Assembly: GCF_041438805.1 (NCBI RefSeq) | Contig: NZ_CP109190.1 | Location: 2,294,001 to 2,358,000 of the forward strand | Direction of reading: 5' to 3' | Source: Streptomyces sp. NBC_01707 | GTDB lineage: Bacteria > Actinomycetota > Actinomycetes > Streptomycetales > Streptomycetaceae | DNA length: 64,000 bases | Shown: in pieces, positions 36,128 through 43,837 of the stretch | Layout of the letters: each line of letters opens with the position of its first letter | Position numbering within the stretch: position 1 is the first letter of the stretch | Translations under genes and position numbers: made by a program | The notes under the pieces: generated by a model | What the model saw: only the letters and a program-made list of their open reading frames with translations | Databases searched by the model: none | Told to the model about the DNA's origin: nothing

Positions 36128-36461
36128 ATGACGGACACCTGGGAGACAGGTCGCCACAGCCTCCCTGGTCGAGCCTCCCGACCGTCCCGCCCGCAGCGCC
36201 TACTTCACCCGCCGCCTCTATGCTCACCTGGCCTGGCTGCTGGTGTGCCTGACCTCCGTCATCCTGCTGACGACCGTCATCGCGCCGGCTGCCGGGAACT
36301 CCGGATTGCAGCACGGGCTCATGGTGGGAATACCCACGGGCGCGGCCCTGGGACTGCTGCTGGGTGTCTGGCTGCTGCGCCGCCAGCGACAGCAGATGCG
36401 CCGTGCCGCAAGTGTCCCCTCACCCGGACACGAGAACGTCGCGCCCCCTGGGTCAAGTTGA
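36128..36461 (+). pseudogene. Small two-TM membrane protein gene with a probable single-base insertion
   Basis: ATG 36128 (MTDTWETG) has AGGAG ten bases upstream, but this frame soon loses meaning. One base over, the DNA reads VATASLVEPPDRPARSAYFT, then RRLYAHLAWLLVCLTSVILL, AGNSGLQHGLMVGIPTGAAL and GLLLGVWLLRRQRQQM. This is a coherent protein of about 110 residues with two membrane helices. An extra base near 36150 (ACAGG) would explain it. An internal start at the GTG around 36243 would lose half the first helix. Confidence 0.55.
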
Positions 36462-36589
36462 CAACCCGCACCCAGCTGCAAGAAGGCCTGAGGAGGGACG
36501 CGCGCCCCTCATCAGGCTCGTGGACTTCTTCAGTCATGCTGGTCGGCAGGTGGCCTGATCAGCAGACCGGCAACTGTCCACCGTGCGCG

Positions 36590-37216
36590 TCAGGGGAGGT
36601 TGTAGGTGACCACGGCGCGAGTCGGGAATCGGAGGGAGTCGTCGGCCGTGGGAGAACGCTCGACCATGACGGTGAAGCCGGACCCGGTGGCGCTTCTGGA
36701 GTCGTAGATCCAGACGGGACCTCGCAGGGTAGAGCCGCACAGACCATCCGGGAGCTCGATCTCATCGTTGGCAACCCCTTTGGTGCCGTACTTCTCGTCG
36801 AACAGGGGATTGCCATCGGGGAGGATGCCCGCACGGTAAAGGTAGTCCGGCATCTGGTTGCTCACGAAGGTGACCTGAGCGCTGCCGTCCCCGGTGAAGT
36901 AGTGAACTTCGGAGGCACCGGCGGGTATCGACGCACCGCCGGCGCGGATCACGCCTGGCAACTGCACCTCACTTCCCTCGCACGCCCGGACGTCGCCGAA
37001 CGGGTGGAACAGTTCATCCTGAAACAGCCAAACGGTCCCTCCGACCAGCGCTGCCAGGACGATTACGACAACCCCCAGGCACGACAGCATGCGCCACGGC
37101 CCGGTCCCGCTGTCAGGCGCACCGCTCACGTTCACCGAAGACGGTGCCCCTCCCTGTTCCTCACCCTCCCAGCCCCCGTCCCTGGTCTCCGAACCGGCTC
37201 TCCGAGAATCACTCAT
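36590..37216 (-). CDS. Hypothetical single-pass membrane protein
   Basis: The 208-residue protein has a polar N-terminus (about 45 residues), one membrane helix LSCLGVVVIVLAALVGGTVW, then an extracellular-type domain with FHPFGDVRACEGSEVQLPGV, YFTGDGSAQVTFVSNQMPDY and MVERSPTADDSLRFPTRAVV. Two Cys in the outer domain could form a disulfide. ATG 37216 has GAGGGGG close upstream. No family is recognised. It is bordered by an IS481 remnant. Confidence 0.65.
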   Translation of the reverse strand: MSDSRRAGSETRDGGWEGEEQGGAPSSVNVSGAPDSGTGPWRMLSCLGVVVIVLAALVGGTVWLFQDELFHPFGDVRACEGSEVQLPGVIRAGGASIPAGASEVHYFTGDGSAQVTFVSNQMPDYLYRAGILPDGNPLFDEKYGTKGVANDEIELPDGLCGSTLRGPVWIYDSRSATGSGFTVMVERSPTADDSLRFPTRAVVTYNLP

Positions 37217-37429
37217 GAACGCCCCCTCGGTCTGTCTTGTATGCGAGCACGCGGAGCATATGCCAGTGATCATCCGGTCCGGCACGGAAGTGCGTGCCAC
37301 GTCAAAGATCGTTGGGCCGGATCGTGATTCTGGCCGCGCGATCAACTGACCTGTTGAGCAGGGGAGTCGGCCATGCCTCGCATGTCCGCTGCGGGTCCGC
37401 TTCTCGTTCGACCTTGAGCCGGCCGAAGC

Positions 37430-37676
37430 ACGGTGGGTCCCGTAACTCACACACCAGCGCCTCCACCTCCCCGGCTATCCGGTGCGGGCACGAGTCCGGC
37501 CGGTGAGACCGGTCTGCCAATCCCGGCAGGCCCGACTGCTCGTACTTGCGCACCCAGGAGTGCACCGACTGCCTCGACACCCCATACCGGGCGGCGACTT
37601 GAGTGACCGGAACCCCCGCGGCGACCTCCATCACCGCGTGATACCGCTGCTCGACCACGCTCAACTCCACCAGCAC
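37430..37676 (-). pseudogene. IS481-like transposase, N-terminal remnant
   Basis: From GTG 37676 the frame reads VLVELSVVEQRYHAVMEVAA, then VPVTQVAARYGVSRQSVHSW, VRKYEQSGLPGLADRSHRPD and CPHRIAGEVEALVCEL. This is the helix-turn-helix N-terminus of IS481-family transposases. Similarity stops where the DDE domain should begin, so only a fragment remains. Confidence 0.75.
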
Positions 37677-37925
37677 GGCCCCGGCCCTCCCTGCACGCGG
37701 ATACGACGCGCACAGCCAAGCCGAGGCAAGCGGTGTCAAGCATCAGGTGAGGCCACAACGTCAAGGATCAACCGAGACAAGACAGGTAGCTATGTGCTGC
37801 GTGAGTAGAAACCTTCTCTACGGGTTCAAGGCTCGTCGCGCGCTCCCCGGCTCACCGCCGGGGCCCCTGCGCTCCTGTCTCCGCCCCGCTCTGGGCCCCG
37901 GCTACGCCGGTCGCGCAACTAGAGC

Positions 37926-38075
37926 GAGAGAGCCTGATCGAGGGGAACCGCAGGCACAAGACATACCTCCGGCGCGGGCGCTCAGACTACGGCCGAGTCG
38001 TGGCGAGGGTCGTGGGCTGCCATCCCGACGACCTTCGGCCAGGCAGAACCGAGCAGTCGCAGCCCAGGGCGTCAA
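37926..38075. repeat. Dispersed repeat, copy 1 (partner at 41550-41730)
   Basis: A 150-bp stretch, starting GAGAGAGCCTGA and ending CCCAGGGCGTCAA, recurs at 41550-41730 with roughly 80-85% identity by eye. This copy lacks about 26 bp present in the partner. No coding frame is conserved between them. The rest of 37740-38134 shows no gene. It may be the flank of a lost mobile element. Confidence 0.75.
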
Positions 38076-38134
38076 AGTCGTCCGTACAGCGACGCGCTCC
38101 ACCTTGACGCCCTGAACCAGGCCCGCTCCACGAT

Positions 38135-38545
38135 GTGTGGGCCGAAGGCGGACGGGATGGAAGCTGGGGCGAGTGGTGGGCTGAGGAACGTCAGCCGTCG
38201 GCTACGCGGGAGGCGCGAATCGGTTTCCTGGTGGACCCGGCGAAGTTCGACTTCTACGCGATGGACGGCTACCGCCTGCTCGGAGAGGACCGCTTCGCCG
38301 AGAACCTTGCCGATGAAGTGATCCGGGCGGGAACGGACTTCGACGGCTCCGAGCGCTTACCGATGCGTATGACGGAGGCGCGGATCACCCTTGGCGTGGT
38401 GGCAGCCGGACAGGGCGACCTGGACCAGGCCGTCAACTACGGCGAGTGGGCGCTGAAGGGGGACCGGCAGTCTCTGCCCTCCCTGCTCACGGTCAGAGCT
38501 ATCCGGACATCTCCGGCATACAAGAAGTCAAGTTCGGAGTGTTGA
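38135..38545 (+). pseudogene. Remnant of a TPR-containing XRE-type regulator (C-terminal part)
   Basis: The frame reads ATREARIGFLVDPAKFDFYA, MDGYRLLGEDRFAENLADEV, FDGSERLPMRMTEARITLGV and QAVNYGEWALKGDRQSLPSL. This matches the C-terminal tetratricopeptide region of common Streptomyces helix-turn-helix regulators. There is no DNA-binding domain upstream. After SLPSL the expected frame is lost, and SYPDISGIQEV continues in another frame, as if a segment was deleted. It is a two-ended fragment. Confidence 0.6.
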
Positions 38546-38593
38546 GTCCCTGTGTAGCCTGTCGATCTATTCGAGCAGCATGAGGGGCCAAGG

Positions 38594-39010
38594 GTGGACA
38601 GGGCACGCCAGCACGTCGGCATCCAGCTCCCCGAGGGGCCCTGGTGGGACTGGGACGTCGTCGCCTGGAACGCCGGTGAGTTCCGTCTGGCGGCCGGACA
38701 AGACCTCACGTACCACCACGGCTTGGAGCTGGTCTTCGGCGATCCGGACTTCGTCAGCTGCCCGACAATGTTTCACGATCCGGTCTTCCGCCTACCGACG
38801 AGCGAGGAGCTAGTGCGAGTCGCTCGCCAGCTTGGTGAGAATCCGACCGTCCTTGTCGCCTTCGAAGCGGAGGCGGGCGGTGAGAAGTCCGTCTCGTGCC
38901 TCATCGCCGCGGAACGGTTCGAGGTCGTTCACGAGACCGTTCTGAGGTACTGGCGCGACGACGCCGCCCCTGGTCAGCGTTTCGCTCCGTGGGTGCGGCC
39001 TCCGGTGTAG
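38594..39010 (+). CDS. Hypothetical protein
   Basis: The 138-residue protein reads HVGIQLPEGPWWDWDVVAWN, FRLAAGQDLTYHHGLELVFG, FVSCPTMFHDPVFRLPTSEE and LIAAERFEVVHETVLRYWRD. It is soluble, with a high share of aromatic residues. GTG 38594 has GAGGGG about nine bases upstream. The family is not recognised. It is the first of two plus-strand orphan genes; the next encodes a SUKH/TPR-like protein. Confidence 0.6.
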   Translation: MDRARQHVGIQLPEGPWWDWDVVAWNAGEFRLAAGQDLTYHHGLELVFGDPDFVSCPTMFHDPVFRLPTSEELVRVARQLGENPTVLVAFEAEAGGEKSVSCLIAAERFEVVHETVLRYWRDDAAPGQRFAPWVRPPV

Positions 39011-39164
39011 CCGACGTGGCGAGCCATGTGGCCACCACGAGGCGATTAGACGACCCAACGCTGGGACGAACGTCCGAACCGCCGACCGTGATCGTTCCCT
39101 TATCCGCATGGCCTCCTCAGAGGCCGCGAGTCCGTTGTCAGTGGACGGTGTTACTTTCTGTGAC

Positions 39165-40691
39165 ATGACCGATCATGCGCTATGGCTGCTGCGACAGGAC
39201 CGCCGCCTGGCCGAACTGGCCGCGTTCCCCTTCGACTTCGATCTAGACCGCGCCGCCCACGGCCATGTCGAGGAGGTCCGCCTCGCCTCGGGTGGGCCGC
39301 TGGAGACGGTAGCCGGGGACGATACCGGCGGCACGTACTTCGTGTGCGCGGACGGCTCGGTGCTCTACGCCGACTCGGAGGGCGCTGCAGGGATCATCGG
39401 CTCCAGTGTCGACGAGGCCCTGGAGCTCGTGATCGGCCTGCCCGGCTGGCGCGGCTACACTGGTCTGTCGCCAGACGACCGCGAGGAGAAGATCCTGGCG
39501 TGCGTCGCGGAGACCGAGGACGAGATCCGTGAGTACTACGGAATCGACGAGGAGCGGGCCGAGCTCCGTTCGGCGCTGGGCTTCCCGAAACGCTCCCCGG
39601 TCGAGCTGGTGCGCAGGCTGCGCGTCGCGCTGCTGCGGACCGAGCCGGACTTCGTACTGCTCAACGCAGATGAGGGGTGCGCGTACGACCGGATAGGCCC
39701 GACCGGTCCCCCGCTGTGGGAGCCAGTGCTCGCGGCGGGCCGTGCCGACCTTGCCTGCCTGCGGGAGGGCGACCACGCGGCATGGCGTGAAGTCGCCGAG
39801 GACCCGGTCCGGCGCCGAATCACCCTGCGGGCCGCGCAGTTCGACCGCGCCGAGGGCGATCTGGAGCTGCTGCGGCACCTACTGCGGCACGAGACACGGT
39901 CATCGATGACGGACGAACTGCGGCTCGCGGCCATGCTGGTGGGGTTGCGCGGGGACACCGGAGATCTGCCGCTGCTGCTTGAGGTCCGGGAGACGGACTT
40001 CGACACAGCGTGCGGCCTGGGCGGTATGCCGGAACCGGGCGCAAGCGCGGACGAGTTGCGACAGTGGGCGCGGGCGCTCGACGAGTCGATGTTCGGGTCG
40101 GACCCGTCGGACGAGCCGGTCTCCACGTGGACCGACCTGGCGCGGGACCAGGGGATGGTCGACCTCGCGCGGGCGACGCTGATCCGCGAACTCGACAACA
40201 TCTTCATGGACCAGAGCAGATTCCGTCGCCCTGGGGCGCCCCGCACTCTGGCCACGGCTCCGCTGAGCGGACTCGCCCGGGACTTTGAGGAACTTGGCGA
40301 CCTTCCCCAGGCGCTGCGCGCCCAGCGCCTGTACGCCGCCCTTCAGGAGACGGCATGGGACCGGGCCTCGGCCCGGCACACCCTCGCCCGCCTGGAGCGG
40401 GAGGCGGGCCAGCTGCCGCAGGCGGCGGACAGCCTGGCCGCTGTGCGCGACGCCTTGGCCACCCCGGGCGACGACTCACTGCGCCACTGGCAGCAGGTCA
40501 GCCTCGGCCGCTTCATCGCCGAGGAGCACTACCGGCTCACCCTCGCCCTGGCCGACGCGGGCCGCCCCGAGGAGACCCGTGCCCTCCTCACCGCCGCCGA
40601 CGCCATACTCGGCGAGCTCTCGGAGAACGCCGCGAACGGCATCCACGAGCTCGCCGAGCGGACCGCTGCAAGAGTGCGGGAGGTCAACTGA
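39165..40691 (+). CDS. Hypothetical protein with SUKH-like N-terminus and TPR-like C-terminus
   Basis: The 508-residue protein has an N-terminal part (about 1-130) with VEEVRLASGGPLETVAGDDT, GGTYFVCADGSVLYADSEGA and VDEALELVIGLPGWRGYTGL. This alternation of strands and the IGLPGW phrase recall SMI1/KNR4 (SUKH) immunity folds. The C-terminal half has TPR-like helices (LSGLARDFEELGDLPQALRA, LARLEREAGQLPQAADSLAA). SUKH proteins are often antitoxins of polymorphic toxins, but no toxin gene is next to it. ATG 39165 was chosen; a start at 39108 is possible and neither has a good ribosome binding site. Confidence 0.65.
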   Translation: MTDHALWLLRQDRRLAELAAFPFDFDLDRAAHGHVEEVRLASGGPLETVAGDDTGGTYFVCADGSVLYADSEGAAGIIGSSVDEALELVIGLPGWRGYTGLSPDDREEKILACVAETEDEIREYYGIDEERAELRSALGFPKRSPVELVRRLRVALLRTEPDFVLLNADEGCAYDRIGPTGPPLWEPVLAAGRADLACLREGDHAAWREVAEDPVRRRITLRAAQFDRAEGDLELLRHLLRHETRSSMTDELRLAAMLVGLRGDTGDLPLLLEVRETDFDTACGLGGMPEPGASADELRQWARALDESMFGSDPSDEPVSTWTDLARDQGMVDLARATLIRELDNIFMDQSRFRRPGAPRTLATAPLSGLARDFEELGDLPQALRAQRLYAALQETAWDRASARHTLARLEREAGQLPQAADSLAAVRDALATPGDDSLRHWQQVSLGRFIAEEHYRLTLALADAGRPEETRALLTAADAILGELSENAANGIHELAERTAARVREVN

Positions 40692-40908
40692 GGACGGGCA
40701 CGACGGGCAGCCGTCCGCCAGGAAGCAGTGGCTGCCGAAGCAGTCTCCGCGCCCACTGCTACGAGCGGCGCGCCACTGTCATCGTGGCATTCTTCGACCT
40801 CACCGACACAATTATCACCATGCGTGGTCTGACCCGGCAGGGATGGACCACTCACCAGTGGGAGAACGCCTTCCGGGCGCCGGCCGCGTGCTGGTGGGCA
40901 CGAATCGA

Positions 40909-41037
40909 GGTCCGGTGCAGGATCCCGTTGACCACTTGGCGGTGATCGCGCCACCGCACGCAGCGGTTGTTACCCGTAGGCAGGAGTGGCTTCAGGCGTC
41001 GCCACTCCGCCTCTGTCAGATCTCCCCGACCGGTCAT
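40909..41037 (-). pseudogene. IS5-like transposase, N-terminal remnant
   Basis: From ATG 41037 it reads MTGRGDLTEAEWRRLKPLLP, then RWRDHRQVVNGILHRT, the conserved N-terminus of IS5-family transposases. It then diverges abruptly into unrelated sequence. It is a 43-codon stub and not the missing half of the 34.9-kb fragment in any simple way, because strand and distance differ. Confidence 0.75.
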
Positions 41038-41074
41038 ACAAGAGCCAACGAAACAGTGGATGGCATGGGTACGG

Positions 41075-41485
41075 TCAGCACCTGCGATGCCACCACGCCA
41101 ACTCCGGTTCTGCCATCGGCTCGTGATGCGTTCGCCCAAGAAGCGCCAGATCCAGGCGCTCGATCTGCACCCGGAGTTCGGCGGCGGCCCTTGGCGGCAG
41201 CATGAACAGAGCCTCTTGTAGCTTGTCCCGGGCCCAGCCTTCGCCGCAGCAGGGACAGGTGAACTCAGCCTCCCACTGCCTCCACCGGCGCTTGGCGCCG
41301 TGGACATGTACCGACCACACGCTCAGTGCCACTGCCACAATGCCCGGAGACAATCGCTCCCGTTCGAGCACACGGACGGCGGCATTCGCGGCTCCCGACA
41401 GACCCGGGACATCGCGATACCGCACCCAGGGTCTTCCGCAGCCACGTTCCCTCGGCCGAAGGGAGGCTGGTGTTTTACGCGGCAC
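41075..41485 (-). CDS. Hypothetical protein with a CPCC zinc-binding-like motif
   Basis: The 136-residue protein reads RERGCGRPWVRYRDVPGLSG, VVxxALSVWSVHVHGAKRRW in its middle, then EFTCPCCGEGWARDKLQEAL, FMLPPRAAAELRVQIERLDL and a C-terminal AWWHRRC. The CPCC plus the terminal Cys suggest metal binding. I recall similar Streptomyces hypotheticals. The start is GTG 41485 with GAAGGGG very close. No partner is evident. Confidence 0.6.
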   Translation of the reverse strand: MPRKTPASLRPRERGCGRPWVRYRDVPGLSGAANAAVRVLERERLSPGIVAVALSVWSVHVHGAKRRWRQWEAEFTCPCCGEGWARDKLQEALFMLPPRAAAELRVQIERLDLALLGRTHHEPMAEPELAWWHRRC

Positions 41486-41549
41486 GGCCCCTTCGGCTGC
41501 AAGTCATGGACGGCATCCTCCCACAGCCAAGATCGGCCGGGCAGAACCT

Positions 41550-41730
41550 AGAGAGAGCCTGACCGAGGAGGAAACTAAGGCACAAGACATGCCTCCGGCG
41601 GGGCGCTCAGACTCCGGGATGGACGGGTCGCCATTCGCAAGTGCCGGCCGAATCGTGGCGAGCGTTGTGGGCTCCCATCCCGACCACCTTCGACCCAGGC
41701 AGAACCGAGCAGTCGCGGCCCAGGGCGTCA
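41550..41730. repeat. Dispersed repeat, copy 2 (partner at 37926-38075)
   Basis: This is the longer copy of the repeat described at 37926. It carries an extra segment of about 26 bp around 41617-41645. It fills most of the gap between the zinc-motif protein gene and the lipoprotein gene; no gene is seen in it. Same orientation as copy 1. Confidence 0.75.
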
Positions 41731-41784
41731 AGGAAGCTCCTATAGATCGTCAAGTGGCCTGTAGGGGGACTGCACGGGCGCAGC

Positions 41785-42681
41785 TCAGCTCCAGCTCGGT
41801 GAGGGCCCGTGCTCCGGCTTGTAGGGAACCGGTTGACCCGTGTGCGCATCGAGCAAAACGCGGTTACCCAGTGGGCGCTCCAGCTTCACCGTCACTTGCT
41901 GCAACTTCGCCTGCTTGGTGCAGTAGCCGCCATCCTTCCGATGCTGGACGGAGCTCGACAGCACCATGCTGCCGCTGGTTTCCAGCACTTCCACTGCGGG
42001 GCCGTCGTCGCAGACACCATGAAGGGCCACCACGGTCACTGATCGCCCGTCTGCGGCAATCTTGACCAGCTGGTTCAGCGGATAGCCAGGGACGTCACGG
42101 GCCTGGCCGAGCGGTGGCTGAGGGAGCTTCGACGGGGCAACAGCTGCCTGCTTGAGGGGGGAGGCGTAGCCGTCAAGGGTGAAGAGCCAGGCTGGGACCG
42201 TGGCCGGTCCGCGGCTGGTTGTCACCGTCATGGTGCCCAGCTTCGCGCCGGTCACGGTGAGGTGTGGCTGTCCGCCAACGCGGCCGCTGGAGAGGGTCTT
42301 GTACGACTCTTCCGCCCCCGCCAGTGGCCGTGTGAGGGACGCGCCCCCGGCCCACGCCACCCGGCCATCCTTCGACCCGGTGGCGGGCAACTTGCCTTGC
42401 AGGACGAAGCTGTGGTCTTGGTATGCCTGCTCATCAGCCTTGCTCCGCAGACCGCCACGCGGCAGTTGGATGACATCACCCATGGGGTGGTAGCCGACAC
42501 GCCACGCGGCGGCTGCGGCTGACCCGTCCCAGGCCGCAGCGACTTGCCGGGCGCGGTGGGCCACTACCGCCGCGTCGCCGCCGGCGTCCCTGTCGGGCTG
42601 ATCCCCGCAACCAGAGACAGCCAGCCCGAGGGCGACCACTGCGGCCAGCAGGCTGACGGAGCGCATGGCCCTTGTGCGCAT
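41785..42681 (-). CDS. Putative lipoprotein of unknown function
   Basis: The 298-residue protein begins MRTRAMRSVSLLAAVVALGL and has a lipobox LAVSGC at residues 20-25, so it is probably a membrane-anchored, extracytoplasmic lipoprotein. The mature part is soluble: GSAAAAAWRVGYHPMGDVIQ, YKTLSSGRVGGQPHLTVTGA, TSRGPATVPAWLFTLDGYAS. It has a pair of distant Cys (HGVCDDGP, GGYCTKQ). ATG 42681 follows GGAG by four bases; ATG 42666 is an alternative. No domain is recognised. Confidence 0.75.
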   Translation of the reverse strand: MRTRAMRSVSLLAAVVALGLAVSGCGDQPDRDAGGDAAVVAHRARQVAAAWDGSAAAAAWRVGYHPMGDVIQLPRGGLRSKADEQAYQDHSFVLQGKLPATGSKDGRVAWAGGASLTRPLAGAEESYKTLSSGRVGGQPHLTVTGAKLGTMTVTTSRGPATVPAWLFTLDGYASPLKQAAVAPSKLPQPPLGQARDVPGYPLNQLVKIAADGRSVTVVALHGVCDDGPAVEVLETSGSMVLSSSVQHRKDGGYCTKQAKLQQVTVKLERPLGNRVLLDAHTGQPVPYKPEHGPSPSWS

Positions 42682-42904
42682 TTGATCTCCTCGAAGGTCG
42701 ACAAGGCGGCGGGTCTCTTTCTGACGGGGTCGGCCCAGGACGGGTTCCACCAGGTGCAGTGGCCGGATGGGGCGGGCAATCAGAAGACGTGAAGGCCTCC
42801 CCTTGGTACCCGTTCCCGCTGGTCAGCTCTCCGATGGGGGCCCAAGGCCCGGCGATTCCCAAGCTCAGAGCGCGGCGTCCTCGCGCTCCGTTAAGGTGCG
42901 CAGC

Positions 42905-43102
42905 ATGACCGACGCCCCAACCTGCCCTGAGTGCAGCCAAGCCATGCAGTTCGGCGGATTCGTGCTCTGTGTGCGGGAGGACGACGGTAAGCGGACGTGC
43001 CGTTCGCTGTGGAAGTGCGCCAGTCGCCATGTGTGGTGGAAATGGGCCGACCGACAGGATGAGCCGTTGGAGGTCTGCCCAATGCCGGAGCTGTTCCGCT
43101 GA
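42905..43102 (+). CDS. Small Cys-rich (zinc-ribbon-like) protein
   Basis: This 65-residue protein has PTCPECSQAMQFGGFVLCVR, then KRTCRSLWKCASRHVWWKWA and EVCPMPE. The Cys pairs resemble a zinc ribbon. ATG 42905 has AAGGTG nine bases upstream. It is convergent with the flavoprotein gene. A role in nucleic-acid or protein binding is possible but only by analogy. Confidence 0.65.
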   Translation: MTDAPTCPECSQAMQFGGFVLCVREDDGKRTCRSLWKCASRHVWWKWADRQDEPLEVCPMPELFR

Positions 43103-43143
43103 CATCCAACGTTGACATCAACGATTATGGACAGCCGCGGCGT

Positions 43144-43740
43144 TCAGCGGTCGCGAACGGCCCGAATATGCGCGGGTGCAGCCCGACAGACAGCGGGTGG
43201 GGGGAGCTGTCGAACTGCCGGCCCTTCGCGGGGTTCATGGAGCGGCCAGATGTCAGGACCGTGAATGAGCTCTACGTGCGCCTTCCGTAGGGTCGCGAGA
43301 TGCCCCTCCCACGCTGGGTGTCGTACGTGCGCCGCGTTGACCCGCGGGAATACCACGACGGGAACGCCGATCGTTCCGAGTGCCTCGCTCACTTGGGTCA
43401 GTGCTTGGTTGTCGGCGATGCCTGTTGCGAGCTTGGCAACGTAGTTCGCGCTTGCGGGTGCGACGACGTAGCAGTTGGCGACCGGGTGTGGGCGAGCCTC
43501 GGTCGGTAGGCGAGGTGTATCCCGGACTGGGAGGCCAGTTACGGCTTCCAGTCGGTCCAGTTCGCCGTTCGCCCTCAGCCATTGGCCGGCATTCGGGGTC
43601 AGGGTCACGGCTACCTGCCAGCCGAGGGCGATCGCTGGCTCGATCAGGCCGGTGCGTAGTTGCTCGACTCCATCGGCCGCCGTGCCCACGACGCCCAGCA
43701 CCCTGCGGCTGCCTGCACTCACGGTCCCACCATCCCGCAT
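43144..43740 (-). CDS. Flavoprotein (HFCD / PPC decarboxylase-like fold)
   Basis: The 198-residue protein has VLGVVGTAADGVEQLRTGLI at the start, VAVTLTPNAGQWL, then CYVVAPASANYVAKLATGIA followed by DNQAL and VPVVVFPRVNAAHVRHPAWE. The PASAN and GIADN motifs mark the homo-oligomeric flavin-containing Cys decarboxylase fold (CoaC, EpiD, Dfp). It lacks a CoaB half and the CoA-pathway context, so the substrate is unknown. ATG 43740 has GAGGGG eight bases upstream. It lies 97 bp after the STAND ATPase gene on the same strand and could be a third gene of that module. Confidence 0.82.
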   Translation of the reverse strand: MRDGGTVSAGSRRVLGVVGTAADGVEQLRTGLIEPAIALGWQVAVTLTPNAGQWLRANGELDRLEAVTGLPVRDTPRLPTEARPHPVANCYVVAPASANYVAKLATGIADNQALTQVSEALGTIGVPVVVFPRVNAAHVRHPAWEGHLATLRKAHVELIHGPDIWPLHEPREGPAVRQLPPPAVCRAAPAHIRAVRDR

Positions 43741-43837
43741 CGGTCCGTCCCCTCGGCCAGCAGTACAACAGAGATGTACCGCGACCACAGCGACTATCAG
43801 CAACCGCTGTTGGTCCGTAAACCCCCTGCGGACAGCT

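Noticed and set aside
41775..41800. GGGCGCAGCTCAGCTCC, resembling a tRNA 5' end (GGGCGCGTAGCTCAG)
   Set aside because: It is the 3' end of the lipoprotein gene, and no D loop or anticodon arm follows. It is not the missing tRNA half.
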